Below are positions 50,460 through 62,896 of a stretch of DNA of 64,000 bases, in pieces; position 1 is the stretch's first letter, and each line of letters opens with the position of its first letter. Location of the stretch: contig JAQFVV010012398.1 in NCBI GenBank assembly GCA_028023455.1, forward strand, positions 11,207,160 through 11,271,159, given 5' to 3'. Below the pieces are notes generated by a model that searched no databases, had not been told where the DNA came from, and saw nothing but the letters and a program-made list of their open reading frames with translations. The stretch comes from Epiperipatus broadwayi (Eukaryota; Onychophora; Udeonychophora; Euonychophora; Peripatidae). Both the position numbers and the translations under genes were made by a program.

Positions 50460-51546
50460 ATAATAGTTATTTTATAAAAAAGTTGAATTGTTGAAAATTA
50501 TAAGTTTATTTTGTTATTAATAACCAAACATTTCATCAATGTCAAAGACTTTGTAGGATGTAATCAAAAAAGTGCTTGAAGAGACTTGCTTGCACAGTCA
50601 TTTATTGAGATATTTTACTATTTTCTAAATAATTCACATATATTTTATTTAGATATTTTAATTCCCAAAAAAGTCTAAAGATATCAGAATAATTGAAAAT
50701 GCAGTATCTTTGGTCAAGCCTACGTATCTAGTCTTTCTTTTCAGATTTCAAGTGTTTTGCAAGATTACTTCAAGAAAATTTTTTGAATGATTAAAACCTT
50801 GAATTTTTTGATGTTTATTAAGATTCATGATTATTTTTACACAATAATTGTGTAATAATTATTAAAAATCAAAAGTATACATGACTACGCATTTATTATA
50901 TATATGCTTTATTTAATAAAATAGAAGATAATCAGTTTTAACATAACATTATCAAAGCAAGTTACAATTCCAATAAAAAACACCTTTTCAAACTGATCAC
51001 TAATATGTCAGCACTGATAATTCATTAGGATTTATTGCAATATTATAAAAATTATATAGAAATTGTAATATATTGAAGCATACTTGATAGATTTACCAGA
51101 TAATGACATTTATATATTCATATTTTAAACACAAATATTAATAATAATAAAAATATTATTTATTTTTATTACAATCTTTTTTTAATATTTACAAAGTTCA
51201 AATATGATTTTTTTAGAATTTATTTCATTTGTAAATATAAATTTCTACCAAATTAAGTCTGATTCATTATATTCTGATATAGAATAATGGTTTAATACTA
51301 AAATCAAATGTTGAATGCTTGCAAAACTCTTATCAGGAATAGCAATTAAATCTGTCACAGTGCCAGAGTTAACTTTCAACTATTTATGAAATTTAAAAAC
51401 AAAGAGTCAGCAATTTTATCCTAAATATTTATATTAAAAATGTTAATTAAAAAAATTATGACTGTGGATGGTTTATTATCCGATTGCTTTTATATTGGAC
51501 CACAATTTCTAAAAAAGTATATGAAAAAAAAGAGAATTTTCATTAT
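50460..51546. other. AT-rich stretch without recognisable gene
   Basis: No coding domain, TIR pair or clear repeat seen. Confidence 0.4.
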
Positions 51547-51554
51547 GAATTTTT

Positions 51555-52602
51555 GGTAGTAGTTGTTTAGCCGATAAAAGCCGCTTGATGGCATTGTTTA
51601 TGTGAAAAAACCACATAAATATGTTACCGAGCCGATCTTTTTTTGATTTATCCGATTTGTTTTTTATTTATCCGATGTTATTATTTATATATATATAAAA
51701 CACATGTATTAATTATCTTGTATTGTAAACGAACTATTTTTTTTAATATTTTAACACATGTATAATTATCTTGTTTTGTAAACAAACTATTTTTTTATAT
51801 TTTAACACGCATTTATTTCTAATTAACAACTTGTCCAAATACGATACCACGAAGCGCAGCAATGTGCGGGGAGAGAGGAAGATGGTCTAATTATTTTAAG
51901 AAACTTTTTTTTTTTTATTGTCAGATTTCTGGAATTATTTTTATATCAAAAAAAAACTTGTATTAATGAATTATTTTTGATTGGAAACAAACTAGTATTT
52001 TTGACAACTTGTCAAAGACAGCACCGAAAAGCACAGTAATAGACTCAGGGAGGGGAGATAGGTCAGCGCGTAGCACTGGAATGTGCAGGGGGTTCCCCCG
52101 ATGGTTTTGCAGCAAATCAACCTTACGATTTCCAAAATGAGCTGCAACCTCAGAAATTTGATTTGTCTCACAACTGTTCTCATGCAAACATGACTTTTCC
52201 CATGAGTTATATGAAATCGTGTTTGGGCTTACCTTTTCAAATTTGTTTTCACCTTCCAATCTGTATAGGGAACCACAGCATCGGGCTTATAATTATTAGT
52301 ATTGAATACTATGTCAAATAGGGTGTAATATCATTACTTGGAATGAAGATTTTAAAAGTTAGGGCCAGTTGAATTCCAAACCCCTCACATGATGCGGTGG
52401 CGATCTGTGAAGTATGTGTATTTGCATAAATTGTCGCGAAGCACATAGCAGGGTGGGCTGTTATATTAGGCGGCCTGCAACAGCTAATCTGAACAGAACT
52501 GTTCGCTTATACATAACTTGGGCAGTGTAAAAGGCAATTTTATGTGTTTTTGCATATAAACAACACCATCAAGCGGCTTGTATTGGCTAAACAACTAGTA
52601 AT
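51555..52602. mobile_element. TIR DNA transposon E2, related to E1 and E3
   Basis: Inverted repeats of about 60 bp: left ggtagtagttgtttagccga and the inverted right end with actagttgtttagccaatac, both continuing through agccgcttgatgg, ttgtttat and a cacataaa-like word. Flanking 8-mers gaattttt (51,547-51,554) and gaattttc (52,603-52,610) fit a decayed 8-bp target duplication. The right half (about 52,120-52,500) aligns with 27,760-28,130 of E1, sharing gcaacctcaga, tttgtctc, cttataattattagtattgaata-like and cacatgat sequence. The left half carries a ~54-bp direct repeat (from 51,700 and 51,754). No transposase is seen. Minus-strand open frames of 63-98 residues lie in the shared region and may be transposase-derived or chance. 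Confidence 0.85.
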
Positions 52603-52610
52603 GAATTTTC

Positions 52611-54465
52611 TGTCATCCAAGTAATATGTAAAAAATATTTTTTTTTTGTTTTTTTTCTTTAATTAATATTTTTAAATAAATGCTAATAATTTACAATAGT
52701 GCATTGATAAACTTTGTTAAACTAACATTTTTTTTTTTTTTTAAATTAATAATCTTTTTAAACAATAGGAATATTCTTTAGCATTGTTCATTTTTATCAG
52801 TTATTTTTAGGTAGCTACAATTTTTACTACTGTATTAAATTTCTGGAACAATAAAATGTTAAACTGATTAAATAATATAACAAGTAATGGATATAGAAAA
52901 TGAATTTAAATTTTTTTTATTTTTTTATTTAATGAATTTTTTTAAATATTTTTCCATTTTATTATTACAATTATATGCATATATAATTTAGAAAATTGTT
53001 TGGTTTTAAAACAAAAATAAATTGATAATAAAAAATACGGAAATGAAGTTCCAATATTTTAAAACTTAATGTATATTTTTTTAATTTCTTTGAACATATA
53101 ATTGTATATACTAAAATTAGACATCACATGACTCTTCTAGATGACTAAGTTGGTTTAGGCCCAAAACTTATAGCAACTTTCAATTTGACTATAAAAAATA
53201 TAAAAATGGTTGCTGAATAAAAATGTGTAATCAAGTGCTCTTCTATTGTCAAACATTCAATAATTACAAACAATTATGAAAATCTGATGACCAATATCAT
53301 CAAAAGTCCATTGATAACTCATGTCTGCACAAGTGGCTCTAAAATAAAATCATACAAAGTAGATTATTGTATCAACATATAAGAGACTGCGAAGATAGAA
53401 TAGAATTAAAACTTAATATCTCTAAAGTTTAAAATTAAAAAAAAAAAAATCAATTACTCAAAAACAAAAAAAACAACACTATAAGTTAAATATTATATGT
53501 CTTAGATATTTACTACCATTCCTAACTATAATGAATACTTAATTTTCAAAACATTTTTCATTATAAACATATAACTTCTCATAAATATTATTGAATCACG
53601 ATTCTGTGAATGAAATTTCTGGTTGTTTATCAAAAATGTCATTGCTTTCACATTTATTTTCATCTGATTTTAAAATACAAGAATAATTTTGAATTTTAAT
53701 TGAATTCAAAAATTTAATTAATACAGTATAAACAACACTATTGTCTCTACATATTCTTTTCAAGATATCATGGCAAAATAAAACAAAACAATATTGTACA
53801 TGGTGATTAATCTTTTATCGTCTTTAAAGATAAAAAAAAAATGTAATGGCATTATTTTCATAGACCTCAAGTTTCATAGTATTGTTTTTATGATAATACT
53901 TTTTAATAAAATACACTTTTTTTATTTTTTGCATGACAGTTAAGAAGGTATTAATTAAGTAACAAACGGGTAATAATTTCAATATATCTACAACCCAAAT
54001 TCAATTGATTCTTTATGATTCTGCATTTATTTATATTAGCTGATTGATGTTGACAATGAGCATGAAGTAACTTTAAAAATATCAAAAAGCACATCTTTAA
54101 TTACAAGTCTAATAATGGATTATGCAGACAATTACCATGAAGTAAATAAATCTAAAAATACTTTTTAAGTATTTAAAGACTTAATTATCTTAATACAGAT
54201 CCTTCCTTTTTTGGAATGTTCCATCATTGTTAAATTATCTTAAAAAAAGGATCTTAATGATTAAATTCCATTATTTTTCTTTATTAGCATATTATAAACT
54301 AAGACCATTTTAATTCAAATTTTTTAAATATAACTTTTAATAAATTGTATCTTCTATTGCCAAGCATTGAAATCAGGCGATCATTTATCTCTGAAGAATG
54401 CAGTGAAACTTAAGTGATAAGAAGTTATAGAGATGATCAGTTTAATTTAATTCAGTATAGTGCTC
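52611..54465. other. Very AT-rich stretch without recognisable gene
   Basis: No supported feature. A minus-strand frame near 53,590-53,680 reads SDENKCESNDIFDKQPEIS before a stop and looks protein-like in composition, but it is too short to call an exon. Confidence 0.4.
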
Positions 54466-54479
54466 TATATATTTTAAAT

Positions 54480-55696
54480 CTATATATTTTAATCGTCTAC
54501 AGAGAACTTTGGATTTCCACCAACCAAGAGAACAAGCTGGATTTAAAAGTGGTTTTAGTACAATAGATCATATCCAGGTATTGAGAGAAGTCATAGAAAG
54601 GACAAACGAATATGAGTTGTCATTATGTTTTGGATTTGTAGATTATGAAAAGGCATTCGATTCTATACACATTTCTTCAGTGATTAAAGCATTGGATCAT
54701 CAAGGTATAGATCCAGGATATTGTCATATTTTAAAGAATATTTATAAAAATGCAACAGCAACAATTAGATTACATAACGATACTGGAAAAATCAACATTG
54801 AGAAAGGGGTAAGACAAGGTGACTCCATATCTCCAAAACTCTTTACAGCAGTGCTGCAAGAAGTATTTTGTGGATTAAAATGGGAAACTAAAGGAGTGAA
54901 AGTAAATGGAGAGTATTTAAGTCATTTAGATTTCGCAGATGATGTAGTTGTTTCTGCAAATAATGCTTCAGAGCTGCAGGAAATGTTGCAGGAGTTATCA
55001 GGTGAAAGTAGGACTAAAGATAAATGTTAAAAAGACTAAAGTAATGTTTAATCGATTTGCTCAAAATATGAAAATAAAGATTGCTTACGAAGAATTAAAA
55101 GAAGTTAATAGTTACAAATACCTTGGTCAGATTATTAATATAGATGGAAACATAATGGAGGAAATTAATCATAGAATTAAACTTGGTTGGAGTGCTTTTG
55201 GTAGAAATAACTTGATACTAAAAGGAAATATGCCTATGTGTTTGAAAAGGATGGTTTTTAACAAATGTGTTTTACCAGTTCTTACTTATGGATCTGAGAC
55301 TTGGACACTTAATAGAAGAGCAATACACAGACTTCAGACCACTCAAAGGAGTATGGAGAGATGTATGTTGGGAGTAACAAGAAGAGATCGAAAACGCAAT
55401 GTATGGGTAAGACAACAAACAGGTGTTACTGACCTTATTGAAAAAATTAAAAGATTGAAATGGAGTTGGGCTGGACATGTTGCTAGAAGAGATGATAATA
55501 GATGGACAATTGAAATTTTAAACTGGACTCCAAGAGATTGTAAAAGACCCAGAAAGAGACCACATGTGAGATGGATGGATGAAATAAGAAAATGTGCAGG
55601 GGTGTTGTGGAGAAGAGAAGCTAAAGATCGGAGAAGATGGATTAAACTTGGAGAGACCTTCATCCTGCAGTGGATTGATAATGGTTGATGATGATG
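54480..55696 (+). mobile_element. RTE-like LINE, 5'-truncated
   Basis: A 5'-truncated non-LTR retrotransposon of the RTE (BovB-like) type ending in a short GAT repeat (tgatgatgatgat, about 55,686-55,698), the 3' tail style usual for RTE elements. An 11-bp word atattttaaat at 54,469-54,479 and 55,697-55,707 could be the target duplication, though it is AT-only. Only one frameshift and no internal stop break the coding region, so this is the youngest-looking LINE in the window. The endonuclease and N-terminal reverse-transcriptase part are missing. Confidence 0.85.
54488..55688 (+). pseudogene. RTE-like reverse transcriptase, C-terminal two thirds
   Basis: Two overlapping frames (54,509-55,030 and 54,948-55,688) join by a single-base frame change near 55,005-55,012. 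Motifs in order: REQAGFKSGFSTIDHIQVL; GFVDYEKAFDSI (first catalytic aspartate); GVRQGDSISPKLF; HLDFADDVVVSA (intact F-A-D-D); VNSYKYLGQII; LPVLTYGSETWTL; ERCMLGVTRRDRKRN; WAGHVARRDDNRWT; and the C-terminal RWMDEIRK and RRWIKLGETF. This order, from the QAGF block to the W-A-G-H-V-A-R block and the W-x-D motif, is diagnostic of RTE and related LINEs. The enzyme would copy element RNA at a nicked target. It has lost its 5' third and cannot act alone. Confidence 0.93.
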
Positions 55697-55709
55697 ATAT
55701 TTTAAATTC

Positions 55710-56726
55710 TGGAAAAAATAATAAAATACCACAAAAGCAAAGGATGACTAACAATTTAAGATATTTACAATCATAAAATATTCATGGAAAAACTGCACTT
55801 TTTGGTTTTTAAAATATATGTTGAAATAACATATTTAGATATTAAATCTTATCCTGTTATCATTTTTAAGATTAAAATTGTACTTATAGATCATTTATCA
55901 GTTTACTTTTGGTTCTATTTGAAAATAGCAATTTTTATTTATTTATATCTCATATGCAGTTACAGTTATGAATCAATGCATATATTTTTACAAAGCCATG
56001 ATGACTGACCTAAGTTTTCAAAATATAAAAGTCCCCTTAAATTTATTTTATTATCTAAAATCTTTAATTTTTTATATCCTAACTTTTTAAAAAAAATTTA
56101 TCAATAGTCAATTCTTTCTTAATTAGTTTCTTATTTTTTTATAAGTTAATTTACTAAATTGTGATCATAATCTATATCATCTCCAGAAGATGAAAACATA
56201 CTTTACTACCTTCTAAATATATTCTCCATCAATACATAACCCAATAAAAATCTATTGTTATCAATTTAGTTTTTCTTGGCTGAATACTTCCCTTACAATG
56301 TTTTTAATATCTTTAAAATCTATTGCTATCAATTTAGTTTTTCTTGAGGAATACTTCCCTTAGGATGTTTTTAATGTCTTTCATCATTACCAAGATATTT
56401 TATTTGCAATGTTTTAATCATTTTACCTCTTATTTCTAACTCTAATTCCTTACCTTCAACAATTTTATTATCTTTTCCCAATGCCCTATTAATATCAAAC
56501 AGATATTTTACAAATTTTCTTTTTAATTTTTTTTATACTTATTTCAATCTCTTTTATTATTGGGTTGAAATTATGTTGATATAAATGTCTCTAAATAATC
56601 TCAGACAACGAGATATTTTCAACATTGCTACTATAAAGAAGAAAAAAAAACAATTTTTCAGCAATTTATATGAATTTCCATTATTTATAATAAATTTCTT
56701 AATTACCCTTATTATCTTAGCTTATA
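55710..56726. other. AT-rich stretch with one tandem duplication
   Basis: No gene. Open frames on the minus strand at 55,343-55,754 are antisense shadows of the RTE coding region. The 68-bp duplication at 56,247 is listed separately. Confidence 0.4.
56247..56382. repeat. 68-bp tandem duplication, diverged
   Basis: aaaatctattgttatcaatt at 56,247 recurs as aaaatctattgctatcaatt at 56,315. Both units continue with tagtttttcttg, aatacttccctta and atgtttttaat. About six differences separate the units, including a small deletion. Confidence 0.85.
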
Positions 56727-57315
56727 TATATATAGAGCTTGCAAAATAAGCTCTTAACAAGCTTTGCAGAATATCCCCAACTCCAGCCCGGTTTCTGCTA
56801 CTGGCGTCCTCAGTGAGATGATAAGATATTCAAGCATTAGATTAAAAATACCAGAACAAGCCCAGCATTTTATCTAATGTATAACTATTAAGTAGAAAAC
56901 TGAAATTTTCAGACATACATATGTCTTCCAATCCAGATATCTAACTTAAATAGCCATATGGGACTGAACTAAGTTTGGATACACCATATATTAATAGCTT
57001 TGACAGTATAAAATCACCAAAACTGCAATAGCAAAAAATAAAATTACAAAAAAAATCCAAGTCAGATGTCATACGACCTAATTTAACAAGCTTGTATTTA
57101 CAAATGATATTTATAGAGCTCACAAAATAAGCTCTTAACAAGCTTGAATATCCTAGCACCTCACGGAGGACGCCAGTAGCAGAAACCAGACTGGAGTTAG
57201 GGATATTCTGCAAAGCTTGTTAAGAGCTTATTGTGCAAGCTCTATATATAACACTTGTAAATACAAGCTTATTAAATGAAGTCATGTAACACCTGACTTG
57301 ATTTTTTGTAATATC
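56727..57315. mobile_element. Compound inverted-repeat element
   Basis: The segment 56,727-56,834 (tatagagcttgcaaaataag, then ctcttaacaagctttgcaga, then gtttctgctactggcgtcct) is repeated in reverse complement at 57,143-57,250, about 108 bp per arm. A second, overlapping inverted pair lies at 57,043-57,142 and 57,215-57,315, sharing caagcttgtatttacaa. The internal palindromic word pair ctcttaacaagctt / aagcttgttaagag adds further hairpins. It resembles a foldback transposon that has rearranged, or one element inserted into another copy of itself. A 90-residue minus-strand open frame here (57,213-56,941) follows the repeat and is not convincing as a gene. Confidence 0.75.
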
Positions 57316-60300
57316 TTAGTTTTAAAATTAGTTTTAAATATTGGTCAAATATCAATTTGTTTTGTCATTGCAAATAAATTAAACTTATGCATCTCGTCCT
57401 AAAATCTTGCATAATTTCTGGGTTTTTTTCTAATAAGATCTCTTATAATTAAATACTATTCTTCCTCAATATTAGAACGTTCAAAAAGTAGTAATTATTA
57501 TTTCTTTATTATTTACAGGTTTTTTTTTTTTTTGTATATCTCAGTGAAAGTGATTAATAGTTTAATTGTAAACATTGTCAAGAAAAATTTAACTGTTTTA
57601 CCGAATTATGTCCAAGTTAATATTAGATATTTATTTTATTTCTAATGGATCAGAAATTAACTTAGTGTTCTTTTTAAGAAAATTTCACATTTCAATTTCT
57701 TACGGAATTGGTTATAACATTAACAATTGAATGGTTTATTGCTTAGAAATTAAAAAGAAGTTTGAGTGCATGAATCTTGAATGCTAGTCTATCATTGCAC
57801 CATACAATGTGCAAGGAATTGGTTATTTCTTATTGATTTGTGAATGTAGACATTTTCAGTTTAAGCATAAATATGATTTGACCTGCTGAAATCAGATTTT
57901 ATATCTCTAAAAGATACTATGGAAAAAATCATTGTGTTCATGCAATACAAATTTCATCTTTATCAATAATAAATCAACAATAATTTGTTAATAGTAAGAT
58001 GTTTCATGAAGCAGATGCTAGCAAAAACTAATTTTTTTTTCATACTTTAATCACATGATCAGTTTCAGGATGATTTTTTCAAACATAACAAATTCAGACA
58101 AATGAAAATGTTTTTATAAAAGTTATTAATAAATCAGGATAATTCGCTACAAATAACTTAAGATGCACAGCAAAATATTCACTTATATATCTCAGAAAAC
58201 ACCTTACTATTTCATAATAACTTAAATTATAATGAATGCAAGATGTTTCATTAAATATTATTTCTACTTCAGGACTTTTTAATATTATTGGATACCAAAT
58301 TTATATTGACTCTTGGTAATCATATGAACTAGCATTCTGTTTTATTTTCAACATTATATAGGAATTATTTGTGATTATTTTCTCCAACTTAGTACTAAAA
58401 CTTGTTGATACCTTTGAGACAACTATGATCAAGTGATACCATCATTATAAAACACAAAACAAATAGATACAAAATAAAAGATAATAAAGATATAGACTCT
58501 CATTAAGATATGTTAAACTGAGAAAGTGAAACTTAATACAGATTTCATTACAAGAACTATAAACAGCAGTGAAAAGAATTTAGTGACAGTTTCCAGTTTA
58601 CTAAATCCAAATTGATACTATTCATTATTAAAACAACATTAAAAAAAAAAAAAAAAGCTGTTAACAAAAAGAAATTTCAGCAATTAACTGCGATATTTAA
58701 CAGAATCTCTCTGTTTAATCAAAAAAAAAAAAAAAAATGTATAAACTAATATTCCTATTACAGGGCATTTTGAGAAAATACATTTGCTTTTCATAAAGTA
58801 AAATATTGACAATTTATTTCTGAGGATTTTCTTCTTAAATTTGATTGTTTGTTTTTTTTTTTTTTATGAAATGTTTAGTTTTCATAAGATAAATTATTTT
58901 TTAAGTACTTTTAATTTTGAAAATTCTTTTTTATTAGTACTACATTGTCAAAAAATAAATAAATCCTTTTTTTAATTTATCAATTCCAAAAAATGAGAAA
59001 ATAGATGAATAAGTTTTTTTCTCTCTATTTTTTATAATTTATCTTTTATTTTAAAAATTTCCCTCTATTAACCTGATAACTACTAGTGCATGCTAGAAAA
59101 ACTACATATAAGTTCACCTTTTTTTATAATTACTAAAATCATTTCAAAGGTCTTGTATGAATCATGAAAAACAAAACCTTTTATGTTTCATTTTTTATTG
59201 TTCCATTTCTTAAAATCACATTTTAGTATAATAAAAATACAATTATAAATTTCCTTTGCATTCATTAATAATATTAAAACTTCAAAACTACCCAACTTTT
59301 AACACATTTACAATAAAATAAAGCAAGATTAAAAATTTTTAACATTTTATTAATGTGTATAAAAAAATGCTGTATAGTTTAGTACAATAGTACAATGGCA
59401 GACTCTGGAGCTTGTAGGCCATAGGATCGCAGAGTTTGTCACTTCCAGCATTCAAATTTCTCATGAAATCCTGAGCTATAAGAACATTTGATTATTTACT
59501 TTAAAAAAAAAAAAAATTTGCTCATATTAAAAAAAAATAGGAATATATATTTAATAAAATTATTTACTTATTTATCAAATAAAAATTTACTATTACCTCT
59601 TAAATATATATAAAAATGCATTAACTTTATTTTACTCAAGAATAGAGAAAACATGGATTTATGGTGTTGGTGCTACTTTCATAATTCAGCATAAAATGAA
59701 AAATAAAGGTCTTGTTAAAAACATATATTTAAAAAATGAACAAAACTAGATATAACGTTTAGTTCTAAAAGATTAATGTTAAAAGATGTAGAGGACAAAA
59801 TATTCTTGCAAAAGCAAAAAAAAAAAAAGCACAAATAGAAAACAGAAGCAAATATGCATATCTCAAAATAAATATTAGTACTTAAAGGATCATATGTGTA
59901 AGAGATGGCTTACAACCAACCTTCACACCTGTCCCAGTTTTTTTCACAATGTCTGAATTCAGACCACGTGGTAGGCAAATAAAATATCCTACATATCTGC
60001 TTATACACATGTAATAGATACATATATAAACCTACATATAAACTAATGTTTGAGAAATTATTTTTTATCTATTGTGAGAAAGCAAACAAATTCATTATAT
60101 ACATGAAGTATATAGGTATATAAACATACATATAAACTAATGTTTGTCTATTTGTAGAAATAAATTTTCTTTTATTCACTTAATCTCATTAACTAAAATA
60201 CTAATTAATTGACTTATAGAACAGACATAAGCAAAGATCAAAAGAGATAGGAGACCAAAATTGTTGTTAAATGATAGTTTGGAATAATAAAGATTAAATA

Positions 60301-60685
60301 AAAATAATAATGTTTTATATATATATATTTATTAAGTTGTAACAATAGGTTTTAGCTAGCACGAGACAATCTAGCATTTACTTCACTTATGGTTTAACAA
60401 CAGAACTGTCAAGACATAGAAAGTCTTTTATTTTTTTTGTTTTTTTAAAAAAAAAAAAGTAAATGTTCAGCGTTTAAAAACAGTAAAATCTTAATGTCTA
60501 TATTTTAAAAGTAATCTAAAGTCTTTATAATTTGGATAGAAGGTAAATGAAAATTTAAACTTCAATTTATAATTACCAGGAATGAACTAATGACATAATT
60601 TATTCTGCAAGCTGGAATTTATTATTATAGAAATAATAAAAAAAAAACGTAAAAATATTAGAAATTGTTTCTTTAAGCTATTTAA
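57316..60685. other. AT-rich stretch without recognisable gene
   Basis: No gene recognised. A direct repeat of acatataaactaatgtttg occurs at about 60,033 and 60,129. Several poly-A/T runs and (TA)n tracts are present. Confidence 0.4.
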
Positions 60686-60690
60686 ATATA

Positions 60691-61761
60691 CACCTGGGTC
60701 TCTTTTTACGCGGACTTATTTAACATGATTTTGAAGTTATGCGATTCCTGTTTCACCAGAAGTCGAACTCCGATAATGCGCTATTACTTTAAATAATAAA
60801 TTTTGCACACTTACATTATATTGAAAGTAATAGCACATTATTGGAATTCGACTTTCATCTTAGTAATTTCAATATTTTCAGTGCTTTATAATAGTAAGAT
60901 TTTATGCAATAATGAAATTAAAATCATGATTTCCACATTTTATGTATACACACATTAAATTTTACAAGATTATAATGTAAATTTGTTCAAACATTGTGCG
61001 TGTTAATTTTGCATTTTAAATCACATTCTGTTTTTGCTTTTTAAAAAAGAATGTAATCAATTATTAATCATTTAGTGTCCACAAGTTTATTTTTAAAAGG
61101 TCAGTAATAGCAGTGGGCACAATTAAATTTGACAATTAAAAATTAAAATCTGATTTTTAATTGTAATTAACAATTTAAAAATTACTTACGACGACTTGAA
61201 ATTAATGTGATGTGAAATTTGATTTTTAAACGGAATTGAAAATTAAAGACAAAAATAAGAATTTAATTTTTAGTTGTTAGTTTCATAAACAATTAATAAA
61301 ATCATCATCTCAAAGATTAATTACTAATTACGTTGCCACCAGAAAACCATTGACACAACATGAGTGTGAAGTTGGCGCTAGTTGTTTGCAAACAAACGTG
61401 TTTTTCGGCAAATAGCTATAATAATTAAAACGTGTATAAAAAAATGTAAATTACTGTACTGTAAATTATGCATAAAAATATATTATTTTGAATAAAATTA
61501 AATATTATAGTTAAAAAAAGTTTGTCTTGTATCAATTTTTTTCAAATTTGAAATTTTTTATTAGTCATATTTTATTTCCTTATTTTTTTTTTGCGCAAAT
61601 TTTAAAGTAATTTTACGTTGGTGCTTTGCTTTTACGCGAATTTTGAAAAATCACAGACCGCATCCCCCCTTTTTCAATGTAAGTTACGTCTATTTTTGCG
61701 CGATTTCGTTTGCGCGTGTTTTCTGAGGAACCTATCTATCGCGTAAAACGAGACCCAGGTG
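60691..61761. mobile_element. TIR element with TA flanks (Tc1/mariner-type MITE?)
   Basis: The left end cacctgggtctctttttacg and the inverted right end cacctgggtctcgttttacg form a 22-bp inverted repeat ending in cg, with one mismatch. TA (possibly TATA) directly flanks both ends (60,687-60,690 and 61,762-61,765), consistent with the TA target duplication of Tc1/mariner elements. The element is 1,071 bp, has no transposase frame, and its right end is rich in CG-containing words such as tacgcga and gcgcg, unlike the flanks. It also contains the hairpin at 60,759-60,855. Confidence 0.8.
60759..60855. repeat. Hairpin with ~32-bp arms
   Basis: gaagtcgaactccgataatg continuing to cgctattacttt (60,759-60,790) is the near-perfect reverse complement of gaaagtaatagcacattatt continuing to ggaattcgacttt (60,823-60,855), with three or four mismatches and a loop of about 32 bp. 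It lies inside the TA-flanked element and could be a small nested palindromic element or a subterminal structure. Confidence 0.85.
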
Positions 61762-61769
61762 TATATCTA

Positions 61770-62890
61770 TTGAAGCTACAATATAATTAAGTTTGATAAA
61801 ATGGTTATTACAATGTGTGTGGGGTAAAAGAGCAGTACTGTAGGATGTTCCAAAGCAAACTTCGATGTCATTTTAAAAGTTTGCATCAAAATGTCTATTT
61901 ACAAAACGCTGGCGAACATCAATCTTCAATAGATTTATATACATTCAGAAGAAATAATTTGTGTTGGTTTTTAACCAAGTAGCACGAAAGATATAAATAT
62001 TAACAGAGGGGTGAACAGGAACGTTATACAGGGAGATTGACATTTAAATTTATAAACTCTTAACTGTAGATAAAATGCTTGCTTTCCTCAGGATAAATAT
62101 ATTTTGTTTTGATTCACGTGATTATTTTTTTTTTGCTTTGGTCATTTCTATTTGAAAGTTTATGTATTGTAATTTTTTTTTTTATTGTGTATTCAAGATT
62201 CATTTTCAAATTCGAATACCTGCAATTTAATGGTTGGAGCAGTGAATAGATGTGTCATATGTTGTTGTATTTTAAAAAAGGAATCAGTCAATTAATGTGT
62301 ATTATTTTTAATAAAAGTATAATTTACAGATTCCTCTGGAAATTCAACATTGATCCATCAAGGCAACCTCGAGTAAGGTTTTTATATATTTAACATTGAG
62401 GGCAAACTTTAGGAGAAACAAAACTATATTATTTACTAATAAGTTTTAATAATATTTAGTTGTAATTTTGTTTTATTTCTGAGTGCACAATTAACCCACT
62501 GGAGTAAATAGTCTTTTTCGTATCTATCATTAATTTTTACTATGACTTACACACACATATAAATGGGAATGGGGCTATAAATATATATTAATAAAAAAAT
62601 AGTTATAAATATATTTACCCTAATCTAGAAATATCATTCTAATAATTACATTAATGGGGTAGTTTTAGAATTAGTGAACTCTCATTTTGCTTTTCTTTCT
62701 TTTTATTTCATGTATATATTTAATGAATTATATAATATAATTTTGTATATAATGTACTTTAAATTATTTTGTCTCTCTAGTATTAAACCATCAAAATGAT
62801 AGAAAACCATTCTTGATAACCGAATATTTATTTATTTTTGTTTGTAAATATTTATTATATGTTGTTAATAAATATATTAGGTTGTTTAAA
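61770..62890. other. AT-rich stretch without recognisable gene
   Basis: No coding domain or clear repeat seen. Confidence 0.4.
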
Positions 62891-62896
62891 CCCATG

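Noticed and set aside
53590-53720. Short minus-strand frame with protein-like composition (SDENKCESNDIFDKQPEIS)
   Set aside because: Only about 38 codons, no convincing splice sites and no known domain; not enough for an exon call.
55343-55754. Minus-strand open frames of 78-129 residues
   Set aside because: They are antisense to the RTE-like reverse transcriptase, whose plus-strand frames carry diagnostic motifs. The antisense frames have none.
61111-61342. Possible small hAT-like element (left cagtgggcac, right gttgccaccag)
   Set aside because: The candidate ends align poorly and no 8-bp target duplication is visible; the interior is simple A/T-rich self-similar sequence.
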